Shown here: one piece after another, positions 47,323 through 58,960 of the stretch | Layout of the letters: each line of letters starts with the position of its first letter | How positions within the stretch are numbered: position 1 is the first letter of the stretch | Source: Tamarix chinensis | Lineage: Eukaryota; Streptophyta; Magnoliopsida; Caryophyllales; Tamaricaceae | DNA: 64,000 bases | Assembly: GCA_030549775.1 (NCBI GenBank) | Contig: CM060175.1 | Location: forward strand, 32,157,262-32,221,261 | Direction of reading: 5' to 3' | The notes under the pieces: model-generated | What the model saw: only the letters and a program-made list of their open reading frames with translations | Databases searched by the model: none | What the model was told of the DNA's origin: nothing | Position numbers and translations under genes: made by a program

Positions 47323-50300
47323 ATGGATCGAAAATGGTTGTCTGCAAATCGTCTGTCTAGAGAATATAACGAAGGAGTGGAGTTTTTCATCAAGTTTGCA
47401 GTTGAACATGCTCGGGACTCTAGTAGAATTATCTGTCCTTGTTTGAAGTGTGCTTATATTCAGCGTGTCAACGCTAATGATTTGAGAGATCATTTATTTG
47501 TGTATGGAATTGATACAAGTTACACTTGTTGGATATGGCATGGGGAAGCAGAGTCTAAATATGAAAATGACGATGTTGGGAGGGATAGTAGTGGATCATC
47601 ATTTGATAACTATGAGGGATATTCGTTAGAGGAGATGACTCAAAAGGTTGAGGAAAGTGTTCGGGACTGTCCAAAAATGTTTGAGAAGTTATTGAATGAC
47701 TCGGAGAAACCTTTGTACGGTGATTGTAAGATGTTTACGCGATTATCCGCTACTTTAAGGTTGTACAACTTAAAGGCATGTAACGGATGGAGTGATAAGA
47801 GTTTCACAGAATTATTGTCACTTGTGAAGGATATGCTTCCTGATGATAACATTCTACCCGATCGTACGTATGAAGCGAAGAAGATTCTATCCTCTATGGG
47901 CATGAGTTATGAGAAGATACATGCATGCCCTAATGATTGTATTTTATATCGCAATGACAATGCATCATTGGATAGTTGTCCTAATCCTGAATGCAAAGCA
48001 CCATGATACAAGAAGAACAAGGTTTCCGCTAAGGTGTTATGGTATTTTCCTATAATACCAAGATTAAGGGGGATGTTTAATGATATTGAAGATGCCAAGA
48101 ACCTAAGATGGCATGCTGATGACAAGATAGATGACGGGCTTCTTAGACATCCATCCGACTCTCCACAATGGATGACTATTGATGCGTTGTTTCCTGAATT
48201 TGGTAAAGAAGCAAGAAATGTGTGCCTTGCGCTTTCTGTAGATGGAATGAATCCACACAATCAAGACAGCTACAGTTTATGGCCAGTGATTTTGGTTATG
48301 TACAATTTACCTCCGTGGCTCTATATGAAACACAAGTATATGATGTTGTCTTTACTCATTTCCGGGCCAAACCAACCTGGGAATGATATTGATGTTTATT
48401 TGGCACCTTTGATTGATGATTTGAAGTTCTTATGGGACATGGGCGTTGAAGTATTTGATGCATATGGTCAAGAAAATTTCACTTTGAGAGCATTGTTATT
48501 CTGTACTATAAATGATTTTCCGGCGTATGGTAACTTGTCAGGTTATAGTGTGATGCATGTCCGATATGTGAGGAGAATACTTCATTTGTTCAGCTAACAC
48601 ATGGCCGAAAGACTGTGTTCCTTGGGCATCGTAGGTTTTTACCGAAGAATCATCATTATCGTAGGCAAAAAAAAGCGTTCAATGGATTCCGAGAAGAAGG
48701 GCAGGCACCAATCCGGTTGATGGGTCGACAAGTGTGGTTGAAGATGAAACATTTGAGTGTCAAGTTTAGGAAGAAGAATAAAGATAAGCCTCCATCAGTT
48801 GGGTGGAAGAAGATGTCAATATTCTTCAACCTTCCTTATTGCGAATCTTTATACGTGAGACATGCCCTTGATGTGATGCATATTGAGAAAAATATATGTG
48901 ACAATCTTGTTGGCACATTACTTAATGTTCCACGCAAGACTAAAGATGGGATAAATGCTTGATTGGATATGGAAGAAATGGGTATTAGACGGGAACTGAC
49001 ACCGCGAGACAACGGAAGAAGAACATATTTACCGCTGGCGTATCATACTCTTTCCAGAAAAGAGAAAATTTCATTTTGTGAATTCTTGCACGGTGTCAAG
49101 GTTCCGAAAGGGTATTCTTCAAATGTCAGAAGGCTCGTGTCGATGAAAGAGTTGAAATTAATTAACATGAAGTCTCATGATTGTCATATCTTGATGCAGC
49201 ACTTGTTGCCGATAGCTATACGTGGAATTTTGCCAAAACGTGTTCCAATTACTATCACGAGGCTTTGTTGGTTTTTTAAAGCCATATGCTCTAAAGTTAT
49301 ACATCCTGATAGTTTGGACGCCTTGCAAAAAGGGATTGTGATTAATTTGTGCCAACTTGAAATGTATTTTCCACCGTCATTCTTTGACATTATGGTACAT
49401 CTAACTATTCATTTAGTTTATGAGATAAAGATGTTAGGACCTATTCATGGGCATTGGATGTACCACTTTGAACGGTTTATGAAGTTGATAAATGGTTATG
49501 TGAAGAATCGATATCGGCCAGAAGGATGTATTGTTGAGAGTTACCTGGTGGAAGAGGCAATTGAGTTTTGCACAAAGCACCTGTCAAATGCTGAAGCTCT
49601 TGGTATTCCTAAGTCTCGACATGCGGGAAAATTTGAAGGACAGGGTATTAGAGGCAGACAGCTTGGGCGTGTAGACCCTAACATGTTCCGTGAAGCACAT
49701 CTGTATGTATTACACAACAGTTATGATGTTCAGGCATACATTGAAGAGCATATGACTTCTTTACGGATTGAATATCCATCCAAGACTGAGAAATAGATTA
49801 TCGATAAACATATTCTTTCCTTTATTGATTGGATAAGAGATCGCATCATTCCGCTCATCGGTCATATACCAACTTTAATTTCTGAAACCCTGCATTGGTT
49901 GTCTTAGAAACCTCGTTATGAAGTTTTTCAATACACCAGTTATGTGATCGACGGTTGCACTTTTTATACAAAAGAACAAGATGGGAAGAGTACAATGCAG
50001 AACAGTGGGGTGACTTTAGTGGCTGAGGCAATGCATGTTGCTAGTGCGAAAGACAAGAATCTAACTTATGCAGATATGAATTATTATGGTGTGATTGAAC
50101 ATATATGGGAGTTAGATTACAATGTATTTAAAATCCCTATATTCGGCTGCAGATGGGTTGATAACGGCAGTGGGGTTAGATATGAAGATGGATTCACATT
50201 AGTAGATCTTAATAGGGCAGGGCATAAACAAGACCCATTCATCTTAGCATCACAAGCTACACAAGTATTCTATGTCACTGACCCTGCTGATAACAAATGG

Positions 50301-50615
50301 TATGCAGTACTATCTACGAAAAAAAGAAATGCCAATGAATGTGATGATGAAAATGATGCCAATTGGAATAACGAGTGTGTCTCAGCTGTGCAAGCAACTC
50401 ATTTATTGAACGATGATGACAATATAATTAATGAGGAGGAAATATATGTCAGGGATGATCATCGTGAAGTAATATATGTATTAGATCCTGAATCTAATCC
50501 AAAAACAAGGGGGGAAAAAGAAGGAAAAGAAGGCAATGAGGGTAATAATATTGTAACATATAATATCTATGTTGGTTTTTTTCAACTCAATTATGCTCAA
50601 TACATAACATTCTAA
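47323..50615 (+). pseudogene. TNP2-like CACTA transposase
   Basis: It starts MDRKWLSANRLSREYNEGV, a Transposase-associated domain with CPCLKC. It continues through the Transposase_21-like core (KIHACPNDCILYR, DSCPNPECKAP, LRWHADD, LFPEFGKEARNVCLALSVDGMNP, then ISGPNQPGNDIDVYLAPLIDDL). A DUF4218 part follows (SHDCHILMQHLLPIAIRG, LCQLEMYFPPSFFDIMVHL), then a DUF4216 part (GVTLVAEA...YYGVIEHIWELDY, KIPIFGCRWVD). Stops are at 48004, 48960, 49794 and 49905, each one base from a sense codon. Near 48555 about ten bases are lost after GYSV, which shifts the frame before CPICEE. The tail is acidic (50340-50480). It would cut at the CACTA ends. Confidence 0.93.
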
Positions 50616-50646
50616 CATAATTTATTTATTGATTTCTTTTAGAGAT

Positions 50647-53600
50647 ATGGCCAATAAGAATATTGATAGGGACTGCAGTGATGAAGAAGGGAAAAGAGGG
50701 CCGACAATTATGAGAATCATCACAGATATGAGGAATAAAGGAGAACTGGTCGAGTTGGGATGGAATACTTACAATCTTCCCATTGGCCCTTATGCAGACA
50801 TGTTTTTGACTTACATTTCACTTGTGACACGTAACTGTGTTCCTATCTCCTATAATAATTGGAAGCAGGTTCCAACGGGTCATAAGGAGCATATTTGGCA
50901 GGAAATCACGGTAAATATACTAGTTTATGTAATCATTTATGTATGTAAAATGTTATTAATTTTAATACATTAATATCGGTATACATTTGTATGTATTACA
51001 ATGCAGAGAGTATTTAATGTGCCAGAGAGTAGGAAGAAATGGCTTCTTAGACATTGTGGGGAGCGTCTAAGAACATTTAGGTCATTTTTAGCTCGTCGGA
51101 AAATGTACAGAAAGAGTGATGGTTCTCTACGGCAGAATCCACCCAAACGATACGGTTTCATCGATCAAGAAAGTTGGAATCAATTTATTGCATATCGTCT
51201 TACGGGTGATTTTAAGGTATTTGTTCGATAACAATTAATTTTTTTTATGGATCCTAGTATTGTGCATAATATTTAAATAACTATCTCACTATTTTTTGGC
51301 TGGTGACATAGGAAAAAAGTGTCAAAAATAAAGAGATTACGAAGAAGAATAAATACCGGCATAATATGGCTCGCAAAGGTTATGCAGGCCTTGAAGAGGA
51401 GTTGGTATGTATTTTGTGATTTATCTATTTACAGCGTACTGACTAATTTTATAATATTGGTACATTATAAGAATATTTTTTGATTTATAGCTCATAGCCC
51501 AAGACTTAGACCCATGTTCCTCGTCCATTAATATTGGTACATTATGGAAGAAGGCTAGAGCAACAAAAGATGGATATATTAATGAAGATGTAGATGTTGC
51601 AGCAAAAAAAATTGTAAGTTTGTAGATATTTGGAACCCTACTTACTTTTCTTTTAGAAAACTATTATATTATGCTTATTCATGTAAGCTAATTTTACATA
51701 TATTATATACATTACAGGACAAACTTCAAGCGTCAGATGGTGAGGAGGGGGTATACCAATATAATATTGTATCACAGGCTATAGGAATTGTAGAACACCC
51801 TGGAAGACACAGGGGTCTTGGATTAGGTGTTACGAAAACAAGCGTACGTGGTCGATCTCGTGGTTCTCGTACCACTGATGAGCAAGTCGCCATCCTTACA
51901 CAAAAATTGAACGTGGCATTTGAACGGATGGCAACAATGGAGCAAGAGTTGTCATTTATTAAATCTCAACGATATAAGCCGTCCGATTTAGTCGACCATG
52001 ATCAGCTTCACATACATAATGTAAATAGTGTGAGAGACAATTGTGAAGCTGATGCACGTCTTTCTTCTCTTTCCGAGGTAAGCATTACATAACTTTGAAT
52101 TGTTATTAAATGTATTCGGTGTCATAAATAATTAATAATGTGTAATATTTTCGTTTAGGGTTTGCATAAATGTGACTTGTTAGTGAATGATCTTTCAACT
52201 CTTTTGGCGAAAGGAAGGGTCCGCATTAGTCACAATACCAAAACGCAAACTCTGCACGGGTACAACTTAGCCCTACTTAAAGGCCGGTGAGTATTGACAC
52301 TCCAATCATTGGTAGTGCGCCCTTGCCTTGTTATAAAGAGGGCGATGAGGCAGCCACAGTGCTAGAAGCTCATGGAAGCTTCGTGCTTTGGCCTGGGGAT
52401 CAGATACGTCTCACTATTGAAGAGGTATTGACATTCGATATCTTCATTAGAGGGTAGGCTAGTTGTTACATTGTTTATACCTTTTTCATATATATATGCT
52501 CAATACATATTTTTATTATTATTGTTATTTAAGGAATCAAAGAAGAACGCTACTCCTACTAGTAAAACTAAGAGAGGTACTAGTAGAATGAGCAACACAA
52601 AAGAGGGCGCTGCCAAAGGAAAGAGAGTTAAATCTGAAAAATGAGTTGCCCCACAAAAGATTCGTTCTTCGGAAATACGCCAACCTCCACCAGCTTTAGC
52701 TTTATTGTATTTCTATGCCCAAAAATACCTCGGGAATAATTATATTTCCATTGATTGTCGTCCTGAGTATGTTGGAAGGGACGATGCTACTTACATGGTA
52801 TCGACAGCTGACATAAGTGACATTTATAATCAGGAATGGATGTCAACCACGAGTGTCGCCGTTTATGTCACGTAAGTATTATTTCATATTTCAGATTTTA
52901 GTACTCTTGGAGACATAGAATTTTTACGACCTTTTAAGCTTATATGAGTTATTAGTTATTAACAAATATCCATTATTATTGTCGTCCATATATAGGTTGG
53001 TAGCTAGTCGCGCTGCGTTGGAGGGAATGTTGTCCTCTATTGTTTTTGTGTGCCCATACTACATAGTTGACAGTAGTACAATAACAGAGGGTAGGCACAT
53101 AAACTATTTAGCGGATCGCATTTTGATTGAGGGACACAACAAGATCTATCCCATTCCTCACCTCGCAACTGAACATTGGGTTTTGTACGCCGTCCGACCT
53201 GATCTTAACAAAGTTTATGTGTTTGATTCCCTTCGAACCTATGATGTGCCTTTTGAGGTCGCTCGTCTTGGTGGGAAGGAATTTATCGACATGTTAGTAT
53301 ACTTTTCACTTTTCACTTCATTAGCTTATTTATACATATATATATTTTACTTTCATTATTTGAGGTATATATACATACAATATTATGTATCCAACTCTAT
53401 TTATTAGGGCACTACGGACGACATATCAAAGGAGAGGTGGGAATGGTGTCCCAGACCCAAAGAATCTTCAATATGAGCCTATCATGGTAAGTAGGAAGAC
53501 AACTATTTTTTATTTTGTTTTAATTCAAATTAATATATAATAGTTAGAGAGCCAATTGAATTCATTTGACAGTATCCACAAAAGCAAAACGGCGATGATT

Positions 53601-53875
53601 GTGGATACTATGTATGTAGAGCAATGGATCTTATAGCCCAGAATAGATCGTTCAACATAGATTCAAGCCATGTATGTTTGCTTTTCCATATTTTTCTATT
53701 AATGAATCATGACATATATATTTTTGACCTAATGTCTAACTGTATATTAATTGAAACATGGGTGTTGTAGTTTTTCACCGATGACTATGCACGAGGCCAG
53801 CAAAATAATGTTGATGAAATTGATGAAGTTAGAGACCAATGGGCCAAGCACGTGCACTCATTCATTCGGTATTAG
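50647..53875 (+). CDS. CACTA second gene: Transposase_24, DUF8039-like, Ulp1 protease
   Basis: Eleven exons fit GT...AG borders and keep phase: 50647-50910, 51007-51216, 51312-51404, 51491-51613, 51718-52077, 52159-52424, 52534-52871, 52996-53292, 53408-53486, 53573-53671 and 53771-53875, about 744 codons. Exons 1-5 encode a Transposase_24 (En/Spm) domain (KRGPTIMRIITDMRNKGEL, VPISYNNWKQVPTG, IW) ending in a coiled coil (MATMEQELSFIKSQ). Exon 6 resembles DUF8039 (GRVRISHNTKTQTLHGYNLA). Exons 8-11 form a C48 cysteine peptidase with His 53174 (EHWVLYAV), Asp 53225 (VYVFDSL), Gln 53585 and Cys 53600 (QNGDDCGYYVCRAM). One base is missing near 52288 in exon 6, and TGA at 52642 interrupts exon 7 (probably CGA), so this copy is dead though catalytic residues remain. 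Confidence 0.88.
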
Positions 53876-54188
53876 GTAGCGGTCTATATATTCTACATGC
53901 ATTTTCAGGTTTGTATTTTGTCTACATCTTTCGGTCTTCCAGCCTAGATCTATGAACTCTCTACTTTAGGGTGTAGAGCCACCAAGTTGTGGTATGCCCA
54001 CTAATTTTTATTCCTAAGTATGGTTGGTGTATTGAGACATGCATACCAATTATAGATTGATTGAAATTATGGTGTGATACCCTGCTGGTATGAATTGATA
54101 AACATTGCAGATTTGGTAATTGTTTGAACATACAACTGTGTATGTGGGAAGGAACAAAAAAGAAAAATTCTTAAAAAAAACATATACT

Positions 54189-54620
54189 TTTAATAACGGT
54201 TCTATAAAAACCATTATTAAAACCTATTTTTAATAACGGTTTTAAATAAAACCGTTATTAAAAGCTCAGGTTTTAATAACGGTTCTATGAGAAACCGTGA
54301 TTAAACACTGAGGTTTTAATAATGGTTTTGTTTACGAACCGTTATTAAAACTCTAGTTTTCAACAACCGTTTTTTCTGATAAACCATTATGAAAACCTTA
54401 TTTTTAACAACGGTTTACAGCGAAACCCTTATTAAAAGCTCCATTTTTAACAACGGTTTTTAAGTAAAAACCGTTATTAAATATGAAGTTTACGGACATA
54501 TTCACGGGTTTTTGTGTATTTTTCATGACGGTTATGAACCGTTATTAAAGATATAATAACGGGCTATTCAATAACGGTTGAAAACCGTTATTAAAACTAA
54601 AAAATAACCGTTATTAAAAG
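54189..54620 (+). repeat. Right subterminal palindrome array of CACTA
   Basis: About ten TTTAATAACGGTT...AACCGTTATTAAA units, spaced about 40-45 bp, with decayed arms in a few. The same motif as the left array in the same palindromic form. Confidence 0.92.
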
Positions 54621-54623
54621 CCC

Positions 54624-54637
54624 TTTCTGTGGTAGTG
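54624..54637 (+). repeat. Right terminal inverted repeat of CACTA
   Basis: TTTCTGTGGTAGTG, the complement of CACTACCACAGAAA. It is followed by the GTA duplication at 54638-54640. Confidence 0.93.
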
Positions 54638-54640
54638 GTA

Positions 54641-55549
54641 GACAAATGGCTGAAGGGGAGAAGAAAAAGAAGAGGGAGAAGAGAGGGGGCAGGTGGCTGA
54701 TCGGTGGTAGTGTCTAGGGTGGTAGGGTGTCGTATGGTGGCAGGGGTGGTTGACAAAGAGGGGTAAGGGGAGCCATGCGGGACGGGGTGCATGGCTTCCT
54801 AGTTCCAATTTGGTGAAAAAAAAATATAGGGGAGAGAGAGAGAGAGGGAGAGTGTGTTGCAGGTGGTGGCAGTGGTTGCAGGGGGCGGTGGCCGGCGTTC
54901 CCGAGGTGGCAGCATTGGCTGAAGAAGACAGATCAGGGAGCAGCTGGGTCGAGACATGGAGGTCAAAGAAGAAAAAAAACAGACAAGGTGGGGAGCAGCA
55001 GGTCAGTCGGGGAAGGAAAAAAAAAGACTGGGCCGGCTTGTCCAAGGTAGAAAGGAAGGAGGAGAGGAGGAGGCTGGGCTGGTTGGGCATGTGGGGAGGG
55101 GGAGAATAGGCCATCGACCTAGGCGCAAGGAGTCAGACCTGACAACCTTAGGCAGGAAAAGGAAAAAAGAAAAAGAAAGGAAGGAGGAAAAGGAGAAAAG
55201 GATAAGGAAAAGAAAAGGGAAGGAAAATGGGAAAATAGGAAAATTTAAAATAATTGAATTTATAAAATAATAGGATGTAATATCTTTGATAATAAATTAG
55301 TTTAATATAATTAAATATATGGGCTTAAAAGGATAATTATAGTAAAATACTAGTTTGAAAATTTATTTAAGTAAAAATAACATGGTAAAATAACAAGATA
55401 TTTATTTTTAATTTATTAAATACTCCTATCCAAATTTTTATACTTAGGAATCCATAAAATAATTAAACTAAATAATTTTAAAAGCTAATTCATTTCAAAT
55501 AAAAGTTACTTATTAAATTATAAGTTTTCTAAAATTTTGGGGGATTACA
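54641..55549 (-). repeat. End of LTR copy A3 after the CACTA
   Basis: The purine-rich zone (GACAAATGGCTGAAGGGG onward) continues where 44913 stopped. It is matched in copy A4 at about 60210 and in the left LTR at 31630-32342. The A+T-rich tail ends TTTGGGGGATTACA. ORFs on both strands at 54568-55270 are low-complexity. Confidence 0.8.
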
Positions 55550-55817
55550 TTCATAGCCCAAGTTGAGAAGCATGATAGCTCATTAACTTAAAATGAAATA
55601 TAGTTAGAAGAGCCTGCATAAACTACTAAAAGCGTCTTTTAGGGATAGTCAAACAACATCAGAAGGTGTATTACGCCATGTTTAGGCAAGGAAAGATGGT
55701 GAACCAAGATGATAGTGCCAAACTAATAAAACCAGTTACCTCTAGAGAGGTGAAGGAAGCATTATGGTCTATAGGGGATGAAAAAGCTCTTGGAATAGAT
55801 GGATTCTCCTCTAAATT
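55550..55817 (+). pseudogene. LINE2, start of reverse transcriptase
   Basis: At 55666-55817 the frame reads QGKMVNQDDSAKLIKPVTSR and EVKEALWSIGDEKALGIDGF, then SSKF, the typical start of the plant L1 RT (EVKEALWSIGDDKAPGPDGF). The frame is cut after SSKF by LTR copy A4 and resumes at 61601 with FFKAS. Upstream (55550-55665) the reading is broken by stops. The endonuclease and 5' part of LINE2 are not seen, perhaps because the Gag-only element or a deletion separates them. Confidence 0.8.
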
Positions 55818-56484
55818 TGTAACACCCCCAAAATTCAATACTGAAAAATTTCGTTTTATTAAAAGATAATAGCAGAAGCAGATAAACAAAACGTGAACCT
55901 TGGGAGTATTACCGCCACACTTAGTACCAGACCGGTTCACTCATACCGTTCCAGTACCAAGTGCTAAGGCTAAGAAAATGAAATACAATTCGAAAGACAT
56001 TCAACATGCATAAATCAGGGTAAATTGCAAGCTTCAACATATTTAAATCAGAGTAGCGCATCAAATCGTTTTCAGGAATAAAATCCACCAATGGTGGTTA
56101 CTTTAACAACGTTAACATTCAAAACTGAGAAATTAAATGAGAAAGAGAAAAAGCCATGATACTGGAAAATTCTTTACTCTCCTTCCCGTAACCCACTTGA
56201 GTAGCACCTGAAAATACCTGAAAGGGCACTGCCCATTGAATAGGCAGGGGCCCCATAAAGGGAATCCCTTCAGTACTACGGTACTGAGTAACCCTTTAAT
56301 ACCACACTTAAGGACAGGCCTGCATACGGCACACAATGCAAGCCACACACATATAAATAATGAGAGATGCGTACATGACAATAACAAGCATAATACTTTA
56401 TAAGTCACGATCGATACTTTGGGCCTTAAGCCATTATTCCATCATCATTCAATCAATATCATATTTTATATCCATGTGAGTATG

Positions 56485-56945
56485 AGAACCCCAGTATTAT
56501 AGCCGGTGGACCGGAAGTCAACACACAGGGCAGAACGCCTCTGACCACTATTATTGCCGGTGGACCAGAAGATAAACACACAGGGCAGAACGCACTTGAC
56601 CACTATTATTTGCTGGTGGACCGGTCTGGCCCCGACTCGCATGGTGTTCCACTATAAGTGATTAGTATTTTTCCATAATCTTATTCCCATACACAACTGA
56701 TGTTATTGAGCTCGGGACCCCCACTATTTTGGCCGGTGGACCGGAATATATATAAAATCATCATCCAGGGCACAACGCTCCTGGCCACTATTATAACTGG
56801 TGGACCGGTACTCATAATCACACACCAAGGCAACACGCTCCTGGACCACTATTATAACCGGTGGACCGATACGCAATATCACATACCAAGGCAACACGCT
56901 CTTGGACCACTATTATAACCGGTGGACCGGTACGCAATATCATAA
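56485..56945 (-). repeat. Tandem CCACTATTAT...GGTGGACCGG block in LTR A4
   Basis: About seven units of roughly 60-70 bp contain ACCACTATTATAACCGGTGGACCGG, separated by AAGGCAACACGCTCCTGG or CAGGGCAGAACGC. Similar but fewer units occur at 17190-17500 (A2) and 34660-35040 (A3), and in complement at 10120-10380 (A1). Function unknown. Confidence 0.8.
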
Positions 56946-57589
56946 ATCACTGGGCCCGGCTCATTAATATTCCACTTTCAATTATCGTATCTTTCCTTTC
57001 GTTAATCAGCACATCAATCATATTTATTTGCCTTGATTGGGAGATCGATAACCCGGGACACAAAGGTACATCGGTCGTACCGGTGCATATCAGCTACTCA
57101 GTACCCTTCAACCGTGAACCCAAGGACGCAAAGGTACCCTGGTCGTACTGGTGCATAGAGCTAACTTAGTACCCTACCGACAATGATACCTAATCCATAA
57201 GTATGCATACCCCCTAACTAGGTCCGTAGACCTAGGAAGAGTAAGATATAGGGCCTGGCTGGGGTACAAAGGCACACCAGCAAATACCAGAATAATCGTG
57301 GACTAAACCACGTCCTTAGGGTAGCGACCCCTAAGGAGTCACCATTCCCGATCTTGAGGTCTTTCACTTTAAGTAATAGTGTCTTAATTAAGGTGATCAC
57401 AGAAAGCACGATGATCCGATACTTATTCACTTTCAATCGTTTCGATATCATTAATCGTTTCTTATTCAGAGGATTATCCAGGATGTCACAGAGAAACCAT
57501 CAAGGCCATACTAATCATTAGATACTCTTACTTGGCTAATCAACATTATTTAATCATATTAATGTTCCACAATCTCAAAGACCTATTAG

Positions 57590-58960
57590 GTACAAATTAC
57601 TCATTTGCCCTTTTCTTATATAATTGTTAAGTATCCGTTCCTTACTTGATAAATTACCATATTACCCTTAAGGTTGCATAATTACCAAATTACCCTTTTG
57701 TTCGATTTAGATTACCAAATTATCTCATACACTTTTTAGATCATCATTCACCCCTCATAATTACTATACTTATCATATTTCCCTTTTGGTTGGTTATATT
57801 ACCAAATCGCCTTTCTCCTTTGTTATAATTACTAAATTGCCCTTGAGTTGGATAAATTACTAAATTACCCTCCTTCATTGTCATGATTACTATTTTGCCC
57901 CTTTAGTTGGTTAAACAATTATCACTTTACCCTTTTATCGGCTAAATTACCAAATTTCCCTTTTAGTTGAACAAATTACCAAATTGCCCTTCTCCTTTAT
58001 CATAATTACCATTTTACCCCTCTCAATTATTTTAATTGCCATTTACCCTTTTTAATTATCACAAATCCCAAATTACTCTTCTTCATAATCACCAATATTA
58101 ATTTACCCTTTTTCATAATCAAAATTACTGTATTACCCTTCTCCATTATTAAAATTACCATAATGCCCTTTAGTTGGTTAATTTACCAAATTACCCTTCT
58201 ATAGTATCATACTTATCCAATTGCCCTTCTACAATCATAATTTAATTGCTAAATTATCTTTTGTCGTTATCATAATTACCAAGTTACCCCTTACTCCCAA
58301 GTTTACCGTAATATCCTTTCATTTACAAAATTACCATTTTACCCCTTACATCCAATTTTACCATAATATCCTTTTATTTATGAAAATTACCACCATACAT
58401 CTTTTACTTTACAAATTACTATTTTACCCTTTTACATCCAAGATTACCATCTTTATCTTTCCTTACATAATTACCATTTTGCCATTCTTTTCCAATTTAC
58501 CATATTACCCCTTTACTTATAAATTTCCACTTCGCCATTCACTTATAAAATTTACCATATTACCCTTTACTTATGAAATTACGATTTTGCCCCTCTACCT
58601 CCAAAATTACCATAATGCCCTTTTTACTTGAACAATTACCATCCTGCCCTCATTCATCCAAAGTTACAATTTTACCCCTACTTCCAAAATTACCATTCTT
58701 ACCACTTATAAAATTACCATATTGCCCCTTGACTCCAAAATTACTATTTTACCCCTACTTTCAAATTATCACAATATCCTTTTATTTACAAAGTTACCAC
58801 AATACCCTTTTATTTATAAAATTACCATAACACTCCTTTTATTTTACAAATTACTAAAATACCCTTTTGTTTACCAAATTACCAAAATGTCCTTTTTCAC
58901 TTGTGAAATTTCCACTCAACCCCTTTATTCAACATTTTATGAATTTACTAACCCTACATA
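57590..58960 (-). repeat. Degenerate AAATTACC / TTACCCTT array in copy A4
   Basis: The same array as in A2 and A3: about 55 copies of AAATTACCA alternating with TTACCCTTT at about 20-30 bp, with TTTATTTAC or TTCCAAAA spacers. ORFs at 58221-58961 are by-products of the repeat. Confidence 0.87.

Larger units (their letters stand above)
44914..54637 (+). mobile_element. CACTA (En/Spm) DNA transposon, 9.7 kb, autonomous type
   Basis: It starts CACTACTACGGAAA and ends, in complement, CACTACCACAGAAA, 12 of 14 bases in the terminal inverted repeats, with GTA duplications. Subterminal arrays of TTTAATAACGG...CCGTTATTAAA palindromes line both ends. Inside on the plus strand are an unrecognised ORF (46448-46921), a TNP2-like transposase gene (47323-50615) and a Transposase_24/Ulp1 gene (50647-53875). 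The two transposase-associated genes are the usual autonomous set. The element lies in the purine-rich zone of LTR copy A3; copy A4 shows the uninterrupted site near 60210. Stops and two frameshifts make this copy defective. Confidence 0.95.
31630..55549 (-). mobile_element. Gag-only retrotransposon with giant family-A LTRs (A3)
   Basis: The right LTR spans 33964-55549 and the left LTR survives as 31630-32342, its inner end. The two agree closely over about 700 bases (the GGTGGTGGCAGTGGTTGCAGG block onward). Between them are only 1,621 bases: a PPT-like start, a decayed gag and a tandem-repeat leader. No protease, RT, RNase H or integrase is present, so it is either a TR-GAG-type non-autonomous element or an element that lost pol by deletion. 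The right LTR holds a rearrangement scar, a LINE and a CACTA element; without them it is about 5.0 kb. The right flank is TTCAT (55550); the left flank is lost with the outer part of the left LTR. Confidence 0.75.
33964..55549 (-). repeat. Right (5') LTR of the Gag-only element, copy A3, with nested insertions
   Basis: It starts TATAACACCCCCAAAATTC and ends TTTGGGGGATTACA. Landmarks from left to right are ACCAAACCGGTTCACTCATACC (34074), GAGTAGCACCTGAA (34306), CCACTATTAT...GGTGGATCGG repeats (34660-35040), a scarred segment (35071-36724), the AAATTACC array (36880-36908 and 42422-43620), A+T-rich DNA (43620-44260), a purine-rich zone (44270-44913 and 54638-55240) and an A+T-rich tail. It is split by LINE1 at 36923-42407 and by the CACTA at 44914-54637. 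Without insertions it is close to the other family-A copies in length. Confidence 0.85.

Noticed and set aside
48034..48260. Minus-strand ORF at 48260-47907 as a gene
   Set aside because: Opposite strand of the TNP2-like transposase core; no domain on the minus strand.
55666..55869. A single 67-codon gene
   Set aside because: Its first 50 codons are LINE2 reverse transcriptase and the last codons run into the start of LTR A4; it is a chimeric frame made by insertion.
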